Part shown: positions 9,131-19,434 of the stretch, piece after piece
How the letters are laid out: every line of letters begins with the position of its first letter
Position numbering within the stretch: position 1 is the first letter of the stretch
From: REEB95 sp050729835
GTDB lineage: Bacteria > Pseudomonadota > Alphaproteobacteria > ATCC43930 > CGMCC-115725
Length of the DNA: 59,309 nt
Assembly: GCA_050729835.1 (NCBI GenBank)
Contig: JBOHLS010000016.1
Location: 1-59,309, forward strand
Direction: 5' to 3'
Position numbers and translations under genes: made by a program
The notes under the pieces: generated by a model
Seen by the model: the letters and a program-made list of their open reading frames with translations, nothing else
What the model was told of the DNA's origin: nothing
Database searches by the model: none

Positions 9131-9191
9131 TTGTCAAGATGGACGAGCGTCGCCACCGGGCGCACGCTCTCCCGAACAAAGAGGAGAGGCC

Positions 9192-9620
9192 ATGACCGTT
9201 CAGCCCTATCTGTTCTTCGACGGCAAATGCGAGCAGGCGCTTGATTTCTACAAGCAGGCGCTCGGCGCCGAAGTGAAGATGCTGCTGCGCTGGAAGGACC
9301 ATCCTGAACCGACGCCGGGCATGACGCCGCCGGGCGCCGAGAACAAGGTGATGCACGCGCAAATGCGCATCGGCGATACCGAGGTCATGGCATCCGACGG
9401 GCAGTGTCAGGGCAAGCCGAGATTCCAGGGCTTTGCGCTCGCCTTGAATGCGAAGAACGAGACCGAGGCCAACCGCCTGTTCGGTGCGCTCGCCAACGGC
9501 GGGCAGGTGCAGATGCCGCTGGCCAAGACCTTCTTCTCGCCGAGCTTCGGCATGGTCGCCGACCGCTTCGGCGTGGCGTGGATGGTCATCGTGCCGGCGG
9601 CTCATGCCGGGAAGGCGTGA
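9192..9620 (+). CDS. PhnB-like glyoxalase/VOC-fold protein
   Basis: 142-aa single VOC domain of the PhnB / 3-demethylubiquinone methyltransferase-like (PF06983) type. Signatures are YLFFDGKCEQALDFYKQALG at the N-terminus, MHAQMRIGDTEVMASD in the middle and FGMVADRFGVAWMV at the end. The ATG at 9192 is chosen over an upstream in-frame GTG because AGAGGAGA precedes it. It is the first gene of the cluster divergent from marR. The substrate is unknown; such proteins often belong to xenobiotic or antibiotic response groups. Confidence 0.88.
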   Translation: MTVQPYLFFDGKCEQALDFYKQALGAEVKMLLRWKDHPEPTPGMTPPGAENKVMHAQMRIGDTEVMASDGQCQGKPRFQGFALALNAKNETEANRLFGALANGGQVQMPLAKTFFSPSFGMVADRFGVAWMVIVPAAHAGKA

Positions 9621-9647
9621 CAGCGGCGGAACCGCGGAGGCACGACA

Positions 9648-10061
9648 ATGCGTTTCATGATGCTGATGATTCCGAAGGATTACGAGAAAGCGCCGGCCGA
9701 CGCGCAACCGCCGGCCGAGGCGGTGGCGGCGATGATGAAATACAACCAGGCGCTGAAGGACGCCGGCGTGTTGGTGTCGCTCGACGGCCTGTATCCGCCG
9801 GCCAAGGGCGCGCGGGTCGCGTTTGCCGGTGGCAAGACGAGCGTGGCGCGCGGCCCGTTCGGCACGTCCGAGGCGCTTGGCGGCTACTGGATGATTCAGG
9901 TCAAATCGCAGGACGAGGCGATCGAGTGGGCCAAGCGCTGTCCGGTCATGCACGACGCGGTGATCGAGATCCGCCAAGTGCAGGAGATGGAGGATTTCCC
10001 TACCGACGTACAGAAGACAGCGGCCGGATTCAAGGACATGCAGTCACGCCGGGGTGCGTAA
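9648..10061 (+). CDS. YCII/DGPF-domain protein
   Basis: 137 aa with the ferredoxin-like YCII fold. It begins with MRFMMLMIPKDYE, includes VSLDGLYPPAKGARVAF and the family GPFGTSEALGGYW segment, and ends near EIRQVQEME. These proteins are often encoded next to ECF sigma factors or PhnB-like proteins, as here. No catalytic function is established for this subgroup. It follows the PhnB-like gene after 27 bases, and the 10072 gene starts 10 bases after its stop, so the three form an operon. Confidence 0.88.
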   Translation: MRFMMLMIPKDYEKAPADAQPPAEAVAAMMKYNQALKDAGVLVSLDGLYPPAKGARVAFAGGKTSVARGPFGTSEALGGYWMIQVKSQDEAIEWAKRCPVMHDAVIEIRQVQEMEDFPTDVQKTAAGFKDMQSRRGA

Positions 10062-10071
10062 CCGGAGGTCT

Positions 10072-10340
10072 ATGCCGACTGTCGCTTTCACCCGCGCGCT
10101 CGAACGCTTCCTCCAGGCGCCGTCGGCGGATGTCGGCGGCGCAACGGTGGGCGAGGCGCTTGGCACGGTATTCGCGTCGCGGCCGGCGCTCAAGGGCTAT
10201 GTGCTCGACGATCAGGCGGCTTGCGCCGGCACGTCGCGCTCTACGTCAACGGCAGGCCGGTGCGCGACCGCGCGCGCCTGAGCGATCCGGTCGCGGCGGC
10301 CGACCGCATCTACGTCTTTCAGGCGCTGACCGGCGGGTGA
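10072..10340 (+). pseudogene. MoaD/ThiS-like ubiquitin-fold sulfur carrier, frameshifted
   Basis: The first 48 codons read as a beta-grasp N-terminus ending in GYVLDDQ. The matching second half (GGLRRHVALYVNGRPVRD ... RIYVFQALTGG) is in a different frame. Adding one G to the GG at 10215-10216 would restore a roughly 90-residue protein ending in the Gly-Gly that E1-like enzymes adenylate and thiocarboxylate in MoaD and ThiS. It sits in the MarR-linked cluster, and MoaD-like genes next to BNR-propeller genes are a pairing I have seen in other genomes (from memory). No E1 partner (MoeB/ThiF) is in the window. True mutation and sequencing error cannot be told apart here. Confidence 0.75.
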
Positions 10341-10361
10341 GGGCGATGCGATGGCCCATGT

Positions 10362-10448
10362 GTCATTGCGACGCTGCGCGCAGCGTAGCGGAAGCAATCC
10401 AGAGACGTCGGCTGGATTGCTTCGTCGGCTACGCCTTCTCGCAATGAC
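10362..10448. repeat. dispersed palindromic repeat, family A (copy 1)
   Basis: Element bounded by inverted ends GTCATTGCGA and TCTCGCAATGAC, with internal arms GCAATCCAG / CTGGATTGC. Two more copies in the window (32239-32339 divergent, 47961-48044) share the ends and the internal arms. It lies between the MoaD-like and EthD genes. Confidence 0.85.
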
Positions 10449-10499
10449 GGACAAGGGCGTAACAATAACGGATCGAGTCGATTTTGCTGGAGGGATGCA

Positions 10500-10811
10500 A
10501 TGGCGCATATGGTCGTGATCTACAAGACGCCGAAAGATACGGCGACCTTCGACCGGCACTATTTCGGCATCCACGTTCCGCTCGCCAGGAAGCTGCCGGG
10601 CCTGCTCAAGTACGAGGTCAGCCACGGTCCGATCGTGAGCCCGACCGGCGCCTCGGTCCACTTGGTCGCGACGCTACATTTCGACGATTTGGCGGCGATC
10701 AAGCGCGCCTTCGCCAGCCCGGAAGGCCAAGCCGCCGCCGCCGACCGGCGGATTTTCGCGCCCGACGACGCCGAGGTGCTCATGCTGTTGTTCGACAATC
10801 GCGAAGTCTGA
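10500..10811 (+). CDS. EthD-domain protein
   Basis: 103-aa dimeric alpha-beta barrel protein of the EthD family. Signatures are YKTPKDTATFDRHYFGIHVPLARKLPGL with the conserved HY..HVPLA, and AFASPEGQAAAADRRIFAP. Relatives include polyketide cyclase-like enzymes and the EthD accessory protein of ether-degrading P450 systems. It belongs to the cluster downstream of the MarR operator, but the 160-base repeat-containing gap before it may give it its own promoter. Confidence 0.88.
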   Translation: MAHMVVIYKTPKDTATFDRHYFGIHVPLARKLPGLLKYEVSHGPIVSPTGASVHLVATLHFDDLAAIKRAFASPEGQAAAADRRIFAPDDAEVLMLLFDNREV

Positions 10812-10844
10812 GCGCGTCACGCAAACGATCGAAGGGAGTGCAGC

Positions 10845-11930
10845 ATGACCGACCGCATCTATGTCGGCACCCGCAAGGGATTGTTCGAGCTCGCGCGCGA
10901 CAAGGGCGCCTGGCAGGTTGCCGATGTGCGCTTCCTCGGCGATCCGGTCTCGGCGCTCTTGCCGGACGGCAACGGCGGACTCTATGCCGCGCTCGATCTC
11001 GGCCATTTCGGCGCCCATCTCTGGCATCGCGATGGCGGCGGCGCGTGGCGTGAGCTGGCGGTGCCGGCGTTCCCGCCCAAGCCTGACGATTCCGCCGACG
11101 ATCCGCATCCTTGGACGCTCGGCAAGATCTGGGCGCTCGAAAGCGGTGGCGTGCCCGGCCGCTTGTGGGCCGGCACCATGCCCGGCGGCCTCTTTCGTTC
11201 CGACGACGGCGGCAAGTCCTGGTCGCTGGTCGAGGCGCTGTGGCGCATGCCCGAACGCCGCCAATGGGACGGCGTCGCCGGCGGCGAGCAGCCGGGCATC
11301 AATTCGGTCCTGGTCGATCCGCGCGATCCGGCCGATATCCGCATTGGCGTCTCGACCGCCGGCGTCTGGGCGAGCCGCGACGCCGGCGTGTCGTGGTCGC
11401 TCATCAACCGCGGCATGTACGCCGAATACATGCCGCCCGAGCTGCGCGGCGCGCCGATCGCCCAGGACGTCCACCGCCTGGCGCGCTGCGCCGCGCGGCC
11501 CGAGGTGGTATGGTGCCAGCATCACAACGGCGTCTTCCGTTCGACCGATGCCGGCGCCAACTGGACCGAGGTGGCGGCGATCAAGCTGGCCAAGTTCGGC
11601 TTCGCCGTCACCGCCCATCCACGCGATCCCGATACCGCGTGGTTCGCGCCGGCGATCATGGACGAGAAGCGCGTGCCGGTCGACGGCAAGGTGGTGGTCG
11701 CGTGCACCCGCGACGGCGGCAAGAGCTTCGAGGTTTTGACCAAGGGCCTGCCGCAGCGTCACGCCTACGATCTGGTGCTGCGCCACGCGCTGGCGATCGA
11801 TGGCGAAGGCGCGCGGCTCGCCTTCGGCTCGACCAGCGGCGGGTTGTGGGTCTCCGACAACGGCGGCGATGCCTGGGCGATGGCCGAGGCGCGTTTGCCA
11901 CCGGTCAACGCCGTGCGCTTCACCGCCTAG
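10845..11930 (+). CDS. BNR/sialidase-like beta-propeller protein
   Basis: 361 aa with several BNR/Asp-box-like turns: FRSDDGGKSWSLV near 114-126, SRDAGVSWSLI, FRSTDAGANWTEV and TRDGGKSFEVL. No signal peptide is present, so it is probably cytoplasmic. Annotation pipelines call such proteins exo-alpha-sialidase or YVTN-type, but catalytic sialidase residues are not evident and the true role is unknown. It is close to the EthD gene (33-base gap) and to the MoaD-like gene. Confidence 0.8.
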   Translation: MTDRIYVGTRKGLFELARDKGAWQVADVRFLGDPVSALLPDGNGGLYAALDLGHFGAHLWHRDGGGAWRELAVPAFPPKPDDSADDPHPWTLGKIWALESGGVPGRLWAGTMPGGLFRSDDGGKSWSLVEALWRMPERRQWDGVAGGEQPGINSVLVDPRDPADIRIGVSTAGVWASRDAGVSWSLINRGMYAEYMPPELRGAPIAQDVHRLARCAARPEVVWCQHHNGVFRSTDAGANWTEVAAIKLAKFGFAVTAHPRDPDTAWFAPAIMDEKRVPVDGKVVVACTRDGGKSFEVLTKGLPQRHAYDLVLRHALAIDGEGARLAFGSTSGGLWVSDNGGDAWAMAEARLPPVNAVRFTA

Positions 11931-12023
11931 GGCGCTGGGAAGAAGGGGCGAAAAGGGGACGAAGCCTTTGCTTCCCGCGCGCCAGGACATAGATAGATCC
12001 TATGGTCGATCTTGGTGAATGAC

Positions 12024-12212
12024 ATGGCGACGCGTCCCAAAGTCTCCTTCGACAGCGCGAATATCTGGCGGCGGCTCGAGACCTGCGAGCTCGTGGCGCG
12101 CGCCCATGGCTGGCACGCCAACGATGTCATCCATTTCACCGACGAGGTCCGTGGCGCCTTCTCCTATGAGGAAGCGACCGAGATCATCGCGCGCGAATTC
12201 GACATCGTGTGA
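12024..12212 (+). CDS. hypothetical protein, 62 aa
   Basis: Unrecognised small soluble protein beginning MATRPKVSFDSANIWRRLETCEL and ending EIIAREFDIV. It is rich in charged and aromatic residues, has no signal peptide or membrane helix, and contains one Cys. The ATG at 12024 is preferred over in-frame TTG 12012 and GTG 12015, though no good ribosome site precedes any of them. It lies 93 bases after the propeller gene and 89 before nadE. Confidence 0.5.
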   Translation: MATRPKVSFDSANIWRRLETCELVARAHGWHANDVIHFTDEVRGAFSYEEATEIIAREFDIV

Positions 12213-12301
12213 ATCGCAAGCGGCGGCCAAGCCCATCGCTGGCGGGGGCGGCGCGCCGCAGATTGACACCCCTCGGAGCGGCTCCTAGCGTGCCTTTTGT
12301 C

Positions 12302-14020
12302 ATGGTCGATTCGCTTGTTATCTCGGTCGCCCAACTCGATCCCACCGTCGGCGACATCGCCGGCAATCTGGCGAAGCTGCGCCGCGCACTGGCCGAGGCG
12401 CGCGGACAGGGCGCCGATCTGGTGGTCGCGAGCGAGCTCGTCGTTGCCGGCTATCCGCCCGAGGATCTGGTCTTGAAGCCAGCTTTCGTCGTTGCCTGCC
12501 AGGCTGCGGTGACGGATTTCGCGCGCGTGACGAAGGACGCGCCGGCGATGTTGCTCGGCACGCCATGGCGCCAGGACGGCAAGCTCTACAACGCCGCTGC
12601 GCTGTTGGCGGAAGGCAAGGTGGCGGCGCTGCGCTTTAAGCACGAGCTGCCGAATTATGGCGTCTTCGACGAGAAGCGCGTCTTCGCCGCCGGGCCGCCG
12701 CCGGGACCAATCCCGTTCGAGGGTGTGCGGCTCGGCGTCATGGTGTGCGAGGACATGTGGACGCCGGACGTCGCCGAGACGCTCCAGGAATCCGGCGCCG
12801 ACATGCTCATCGTCATCAACGGATCGCCCTTTGAGACGGACAAGCTTGGCGAGCGCGTGTCGCTTGCCGTCGCGCGCGTCAAGGAGACCGGCCTGCCGCT
12901 CTTGTACGTCAACCAGGTCGGCGGCCAGGACGAGCTGGTGTTCGACGGCGCCTCGTTCGCGCTCGATGCGGCGTTCAATCTGCGCCTCCAGGCGCCGAGC
13001 TGGCGCGAAGTCCAGTCGCTGACCGAGTGGCGCCGCGCCGGCCGGCGCTGGATGGTTGAGATGGGCACGCTCGAAAAGCCGGAGGAGGGCGCGGCCGCGA
13101 TCTATCATGCGCTGGTGCTGGGCCTGCGCGACTATGTGCGCAAGAACCGCTTTCCCGGCGTGGTCATCGGCCTCTCGGGCGGCGTCGATTCCGCGCTGAC
13201 TGCCGCGGTCGCGGTCGACGCGCTTGGTCCCGACAAAGTGCACGGCGTAATCATGCCGTCGCCCTACACCTCGGCCGCGAGCGTCGAGGACGCCACCGAG
13301 GTCGCGACGCTTCTAGGCTGCGAATTGCGCGCGATCGACATCGCGCCGGCGATGAAAGCGTTCGACAAGACATTGGCGGATTCGTTCAAGGGCCGGACGC
13401 CCGACACGACCGAGGAGAACATCCAGGCGCGCGCCCGCGGCATCACCCTGATGGCGCTCAGCAACAAATTCGGCTGGATGGTGCTGTCGACCGGCAACAA
13501 GTCGGAAATGTCCGTCGGCTATTCGACGCTCTACGGCGATATGTGCGGCGGATACTCCGTGTTGAAGGATGTTTACAAAACGACGGTCTACGCCCTGTGC
13601 CGCTGGCGCAACGCCAATCGGCCCGACGATTTCCTCGGCCCCGCCGGCCGCGTCATGCCCGAACGCGTGCTAACCAAGGCGCCGACCGCCGAGCTCAAGC
13701 CGAACCAGACCGATCAGGACACGCTGCCGCCTTACGCGACACTCGACGGCATCCTCGAATGCCTGATCGAGCGCGAAATGGCGGTCGCCGATGCCGTCAA
13801 GCGCGGCTTCGCCGAGAACATCGTGCGTCAGGTCTGGGCGATGCTCGACCGCGCCGAGTACAAGCGCCGCCAGGCGCCGCCCGGCGTCAAAATCACGCGC
13901 CGCGCCTTCGGCCGCGACCGCCGCTATCCGATCACCAACGCTTTTACCGCCGCGACCTCGGCGATCGAATTCGATCCCGACGAGACGCCGCGCGCGCCCG
14001 CGCCGGCACCGTCGAAATAA
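12302..14020 (+). CDS. nadE: glutamine-dependent NAD+ synthetase
   Basis: Final step of NAD biosynthesis: amidates nicotinate adenine dinucleotide using ammonia from glutamine. The N-terminal nitrilase-type glutaminase has the catalytic triad Glu45 (ASELVVAGYP), Lys113 (KHELPNYGVF) and Cys149 (MVCEDMW). The C-terminal synthetase has the ATP-pyrophosphatase P-loop SGGVDS at 292-297 and the STGNKSE motif. The frame extends to 12209, but the ATG at 12302 begins exactly at family homology (LVISVAQLDPTVGD). Length 572 aa is in the normal range. Confidence 0.95.
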   Translation: MVDSLVISVAQLDPTVGDIAGNLAKLRRALAEARGQGADLVVASELVVAGYPPEDLVLKPAFVVACQAAVTDFARVTKDAPAMLLGTPWRQDGKLYNAAALLAEGKVAALRFKHELPNYGVFDEKRVFAAGPPPGPIPFEGVRLGVMVCEDMWTPDVAETLQESGADMLIVINGSPFETDKLGERVSLAVARVKETGLPLLYVNQVGGQDELVFDGASFALDAAFNLRLQAPSWREVQSLTEWRRAGRRWMVEMGTLEKPEEGAAAIYHALVLGLRDYVRKNRFPGVVIGLSGGVDSALTAAVAVDALGPDKVHGVIMPSPYTSAASVEDATEVATLLGCELRAIDIAPAMKAFDKTLADSFKGRTPDTTEENIQARARGITLMALSNKFGWMVLSTGNKSEMSVGYSTLYGDMCGGYSVLKDVYKTTVYALCRWRNANRPDDFLGPAGRVMPERVLTKAPTAELKPNQTDQDTLPPYATLDGILECLIEREMAVADAVKRGFAENIVRQVWAMLDRAEYKRRQAPPGVKITRRAFGRDRRYPITNAFTAATSAIEFDPDETPRAPAPAPSK

Positions 14021-14045
14021 TAAGGGAGTTGCATGATTATCATGC

Positions 14046-14160
14046 GTGCTTCGATACGCTCGCTTGCGCTCGCTCCTCAGCATGAGGAAAATCCTTTATG
14101 GCATTAAGGACAGAGCCTCACCCTGAGGAGCCCGCGAAGCGGGCGTCTCGAAGGGCGCAC
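14046..14160. repeat. imperfect-palindrome intergenic repeat (CCTGAGGAGCCCGCGAAGCG type)
   Basis: About 115 bases whose left part (GTGCTTCGATACGC...CTCCTCAGCATGAGG) is an imperfect inverse of its right part (CCTCACCCTGAGGAG...GCGTCTCGAAGG). The right half contains a small GCCCGC-GAA-GCGGGC hairpin. From memory, this type is common in Bradyrhizobium-like genomes. It fills most of the nadE-glnS gap. Confidence 0.8.
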
Positions 14161-14180
14161 AACGCCGATCTGGCGCAAGC

Positions 14181-15845
<1,665 letters not shown>

Positions 15846-15982
15846 CTGTCCGCGCTCGCGCTCAGGCCGTAATCGACGAGTTACAACAACGGCGCCAGCC
15901 ATGTGTTGCACGCTGCGCTGCAATGACACCGTCGATCGCGCTCGGCTTCCTTATAATACCGACATGAAGGCGTTTCGTTGAC

Positions 15983-17260
15983 GTGCCAAGCAGGATGACC
16001 GACGACGTATCCAAACACACCGCGCGCGCCACTGTCGATCATGCGGCAGCTGCCGGCTGGCTGCGGCGGATGTCGCCGACGGCCCGGCTGCTGGTCACGT
16101 GCCGCGCGGTGCGCAGCGTAGGACAGGGTGCATTGGTGGTGGATTTCGCGCTTTATCTCCACGCGCTCGATTGGGGCGCGGTGCAGATTGGCGTGATCTA
16201 CATGGGCGGGCTCGTGCTCGGCGCGGCGTTGACGCTGCTCACCGGCCCGTTGAGCGATCGGGTCGGTCGCAAGCCGTTTCTCATCGGCTACGAGGCCACG
16301 CAGGTGCTGGCTGCACTAGTAGCGCTGGCAACGGCAAGTCCGTTGTGGCTTGGTGCCGCCGCCATGGTCGGCGCCTTCGGGCGCGGCGCCAACGGTGCCG
16401 CCGGACCATTCGGCCCGGTCGAGCAGGCGTGGCTTGCCGATGGCCTCGACGACGGCGATTTCGGCGCGGTCTACAGCCTGAATACGGCGTCGGGATTCGG
16501 CGGCATGGCGGCGGGCGCAGTGCTGGCATCGTTGCCAGCACTGTGGGCACGCCGGCTGCCTGGGCCGCTGCGTTATCGGCCGCTCTTCCTGCTCGTGCTG
16601 CTCGGCGCGTTGGTGACACTGGCGCTGGTCTGGCGCATGAGCGAGACGCGCGGCGCGCGCGCGGAGTCGCCGCCCCCGGCAGCGGCCGCACCGGCCGAGC
16701 GACGGCGCGAGCACGATCGGTTGCTGCGGTTGATGGGCATCAATGCGCTCAACGGCTTGGCCATCGGCGTGATCGGTCCGTTCATGGCGCTATGGTTTCA
16801 TCTCCGCTACGGCGCCGGGCCGGCGGCGATCGGTCCAGTCATCGCGCTGGGGTTTGTGCTGTCGAGCGTCGGTTCGCTGTGGACTGGTTGGCTGACGCGG
16901 CGGCTGGGTGCGGCGCTGTCGGTCGTGGCGATGCGTGGCGCCGGCTTGGTGCTGCTCGGCCTGCTGCCGTTCATGCCGAGCTACGGATTGGCCGCGGCGT
17001 GCTATGTGCTGCGCGCTGCCTGCAATCGCAGCACCGCGGGCGCGCGCCAGGTCGTCGGTCTCAAGCTGGTCGGTCCGGCGCGCCGAGGCTTGGCGGCAAG
17101 TCTCAACTCGATCTCGATGCAGATTCCGCGCGCGCTCGGACCCGTGATCGGCGGCGCGTTGCTCGATGCCGGCCTGCTAACGGTGCCGATGCTGGTCGCT
17201 GCAGCCTTGCAGGGCATCTATCTCGCGCTCTACGCTGCCGCCTTCCGCCGTGTCGTTTGA
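15983..17260 (+). CDS. MFS family transporter
   Basis: 425-aa major facilitator with about 12 hydrophobic segments. The loop between helices 2 and 3 has the MFS A-motif as GPLSDRVGRKPF, and a long charged central loop (about 218-250, with ESPPPAAAAPAERRREHD) splits the halves. A second, weaker A-like motif (GWLTRRLGAAL) begins the second half. Substrate cannot be inferred. The GTG at 15983 has a GAAGG upstream; an in-frame ATG at 15995 is a possible alternative. Confidence 0.85.
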   Translation: MPSRMTDDVSKHTARATVDHAAAAGWLRRMSPTARLLVTCRAVRSVGQGALVVDFALYLHALDWGAVQIGVIYMGGLVLGAALTLLTGPLSDRVGRKPFLIGYEATQVLAALVALATASPLWLGAAAMVGAFGRGANGAAGPFGPVEQAWLADGLDDGDFGAVYSLNTASGFGGMAAGAVLASLPALWARRLPGPLRYRPLFLLVLLGALVTLALVWRMSETRGARAESPPPAAAAPAERRREHDRLLRLMGINALNGLAIGVIGPFMALWFHLRYGAGPAAIGPVIALGFVLSSVGSLWTGWLTRRLGAALSVVAMRGAGLVLLGLLPFMPSYGLAAACYVLRAACNRSTAGARQVVGLKLVGPARRGLAASLNSISMQIPRALGPVIGGALLDAGLLTVPMLVAAALQGIYLALYAAAFRRVV

Positions 17261-17270
17261 GTAATGTTCG

Positions 17271-17543
17271 TTAGGGCCTCGGCGGCGGGGACACCGGCAT
17301 GCTCCACCAATAGGGCGGGCCCGGCCACGGCTGGATGGTTTCCAGCTGATAGCGCCGCGCCAGGTTCTCCTGCTGCAGGCAGCCGGCGAAGGCGTCGGTA
17401 TTGGGCTTGAAGCCATAACTGGTGCATTGCGCCGCGTCCTGCTGCCGCAGCTCCGCGTCGCTGACGCAGCCGGTCAAGGCGGCGAGCGTGGCAAACGCGG
17501 TCGCCAGACGCAGCGCCCTCGCGCGCACCGATCGACCCGTCAT
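17271..17543 (-). CDS. small lipoprotein, unknown function
   Basis: 90 aa with signal peptide and lipobox (LAALTGC, Cys29). The mature part has the pattern DAAQCTSYGFKPNTDAFAGCL with two further Cys, then a Pro-rich tail (PWPGPPYWWSMPV). The CxxYGFKPGT-type motif recurs in small rhizobial hypothetical proteins. The start at 17543 is chosen because GGGAGG lies five bases upstream; the frame itself is open to 17618. It is convergent with the MFS gene. Confidence 0.7.
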   Translation of the reverse strand: MTGRSVRARALRLATAFATLAALTGCVSDAELRQQDAAQCTSYGFKPNTDAFAGCLQQENLARRYQLETIQPWPGPPYWWSMPVSPPPRP

Positions 17544-17670
17544 CGCGGCCTCCCTTTCGAGCATGGCCCGGCGCTCGCAACGGCCGGCGGACCCGTCGGC
17601 GCCTATTGTAGCGCGCAACGTCGGTGGCGGCCGTAACTTTGCCGTGTGCGGCGGCGGGCAGCCGCGCGCG

Positions 17671-18078
17671 CTAGGTCGTGATCTCGACCGCCGCGCCGGC
17701 GCCGCCGAGCGGGTCGGGGCCGAAGCGGTTGACGCCGCTGGTGCCGCGTTGGAAGCCGAGTTCGATCAGCAGCCAGATGCCGCCGACGATCGAAATCAAT
17801 CAGACCAGCAGGAACCAGCCCGAGCGATCGCGATCGTGGCAGCGCTTGATGCCGACCGCGAGGCCCGGCCAGATCATGGCGACGATATAGAGCGCGGTGA
17901 CGATGCCGACGCCGCCGTTCGGGTTGGCGGTGCCGAGGATGCCGTCGAGAATGCCCGCGACGACGAAGCCGATCAGATAAGGCACGGTGAAGCGCAACCA
18001 GTAATCGAAGCGCGTGGCGCGTCCGTCGGGTGAGAGCCAGAGATGACCCCAGCTCAGTCGGCCGGTCGTGTTGGTCAC
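17671..18078 (-). pseudogene. DUF805 membrane protein with an in-frame stop
   Basis: GTG start at 18078 with GGAGGA just upstream. The product shows DUF805 features: LSWGHLWLSPDGRATRFDYW, two hydrophobic helices, and VGIKRCHDRDRSGWFLLV. A TGA at 17800-17802 interrupts the frame. Beyond it the same frame continues with the last helix (IVGGIWLLIELGF) and the family C-terminus (RFGPDPLGG) to a stop at 17671. One base change (for example TGG to TGA) explains it. The TPR gene upstream on the same strand is also interrupted. Confidence 0.75.
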
Positions 18079-18106
18079 AGTCGTCCTCCGCGAAAACGCG
18101 TTGAGC

Positions 18107-18904
18107 TTATTTGCCGACGGACGGGTCGAGCGTCCGCGCGTGAGCGATGTCGGCGTTGCCGCTGGCCGCGTCGCCCAGATTCTGTTTTCTGCGGCCGCGC
18201 CAGTACCAGGCGTCCGTTGCCTTGGGATCGATCCGCACAGCCGCATCGAAATTCTTCTCGGCGCTGCTGTAATCGGCCTTGTACCAATAGGCGGTGCCGC
18301 GATTGAAATAGGCGTCGGATTAATCCGGCTTCAGCCCGATGGCGCGCGTGTAGTCCTTGACCGCCAGGTCGTACTTTTCGAGATGCCGGCGAGCGATGCC
18401 GCGATCGACATCGGCCTCGGCGTCGCCCGGCCGTAGCTGGATCGCGTGCGAGTAATTCTGTTCGGCGCGGTCGTACTGGTTCTTCTTCTCGAAGGTCAGG
18501 CCGCGGTCGATATAGGCGTCCTCGTCGTCGGGCTTGAGGCCGAGCGCGGCGTTGAAATCCTGGATGGCGCGATCGTATTCGCCCTCGTGCTTGTACGACA
18601 GACCGCGATTGACAAAGGCGGTCTCGTGCCGCGGGTCGAGGCTGAGCGTCTGGTTGTAATCCGCGATCGCCTTGTCGTATTCGCCTTTGTCGTCTTAGGC
18701 GTTGCCGCGGTCGTAGAAGGCGATGGCCAGGTTCATCGTCGTCTCCTGACCCGACTGGATGATGGCGGTGCAGCTGCCGATGCTGAGATCGACGTTGTCG
18801 CCCTTGCACCAATCCCACTGCTGATCGAGGTTCTGTGCCCGCGCAGCGCCGGTCCACAGGACAACGGCAACCGCCACGCAGGCAAAAAGGCGCTTCCCCC
18901 ACAT
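18107..18904 (-). pseudogene. TPR-repeat secreted protein with two in-frame stops
   Basis: ATG at 18904 with AGGGGG seven bases upstream and a signal peptide (ARA|QNLDQQWDWC). About six TPR units follow (for example GEYDKAIADYNQTLSLDP, GEYDRAIQDFNAAL, NQYDRAEQNYSHAIQLRP). Stops at 18695-18697 (TAA) and 18320-18322 (TAA) interrupt an otherwise continuous frame that ends at 18107. Both stops fall where TPR periodicity predicts Tyr (GNA-Y-DDKGEYDKA; KPD-Y-SDAYFNRG), consistent with TAC/TAT to TAA changes. It ends 28 bases before the DUF805 pseudogene. Confidence 0.8.
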
Positions 18905-19218
18905 GACAGACCCCCTGGCCATCAAGAACGGGAACCGAACGACCGACCGAAACTCGTCACACCAACCCCCCGCGGGCGCGACGCGGCCTGGCCGACTTTA
19001 ACCAGCCGGGCCGCTCAGCGATCATGGCGAAAATCGCGGCATTGCGCCAGCCAGGCATGTTTGGCGTCGAACTATGCACGGTCCCTGTCGCATCCCGCGA
19101 CAACGCGTCACGTAAAATTGAATCCGTCCGCAACCGCCGCTTAACCCTGGGGCGCGCATCGTGCCCGCCGACTTGCACGAAAAAACAAAAGGCGGCATCG
19201 CCATGCCCGACGACACCG

Positions 19219-19419
19219 ATGCCGCCGGCCGCCAGTCCCGATCACGTCCGCGCGCAATACAAGCTGGTCGTCGTCTCGGGCAGGCCGAATGCGCGTCACA
19301 CCGAAGGCACGTTCGCCGACGGCCAGCGTTGGGAATACGAGGTGCTGGTACTGCCGCTGGCGTCCGACGGCGAGACCATCGACAGGCTGATGGCCGCGAT
19401 GTTCTGGACCGCGCTCTGA
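19219..19419 (+). pseudogene. possible C-terminal fragment of a PAS_5-like domain protein
   Basis: 66-codon frame containing TFADGQRWEYEVLVLPLASDGETIDRLMAA, which resembles the end of PAS_5-type regulatory domains (bulky-residue YE.L.LPL..DG..VD.LL). The N-terminal part of such a domain is missing, and the upstream bases contain two short alternative frames (ATG 19203 in another frame). It may be a degraded remnant or a short frameshifted gene. Low certainty. Confidence 0.35.
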
Positions 19420-19434
19420 GCGCGGCCGTCTGTC

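Noticed and set aside
10845..11930. True sialidase
   Set aside because: Asp-box turns are present, but no arginine triad or signal peptide is evident; kept only as a BNR propeller.
17800..18697. In-frame TGA and TAA as recoded codons (selenocysteine or readthrough)
   Set aside because: No Cys/Sec context or nearby hairpin of that kind was recognised, and TAA is not recoded this way. Loss-of-function or error is simpler.
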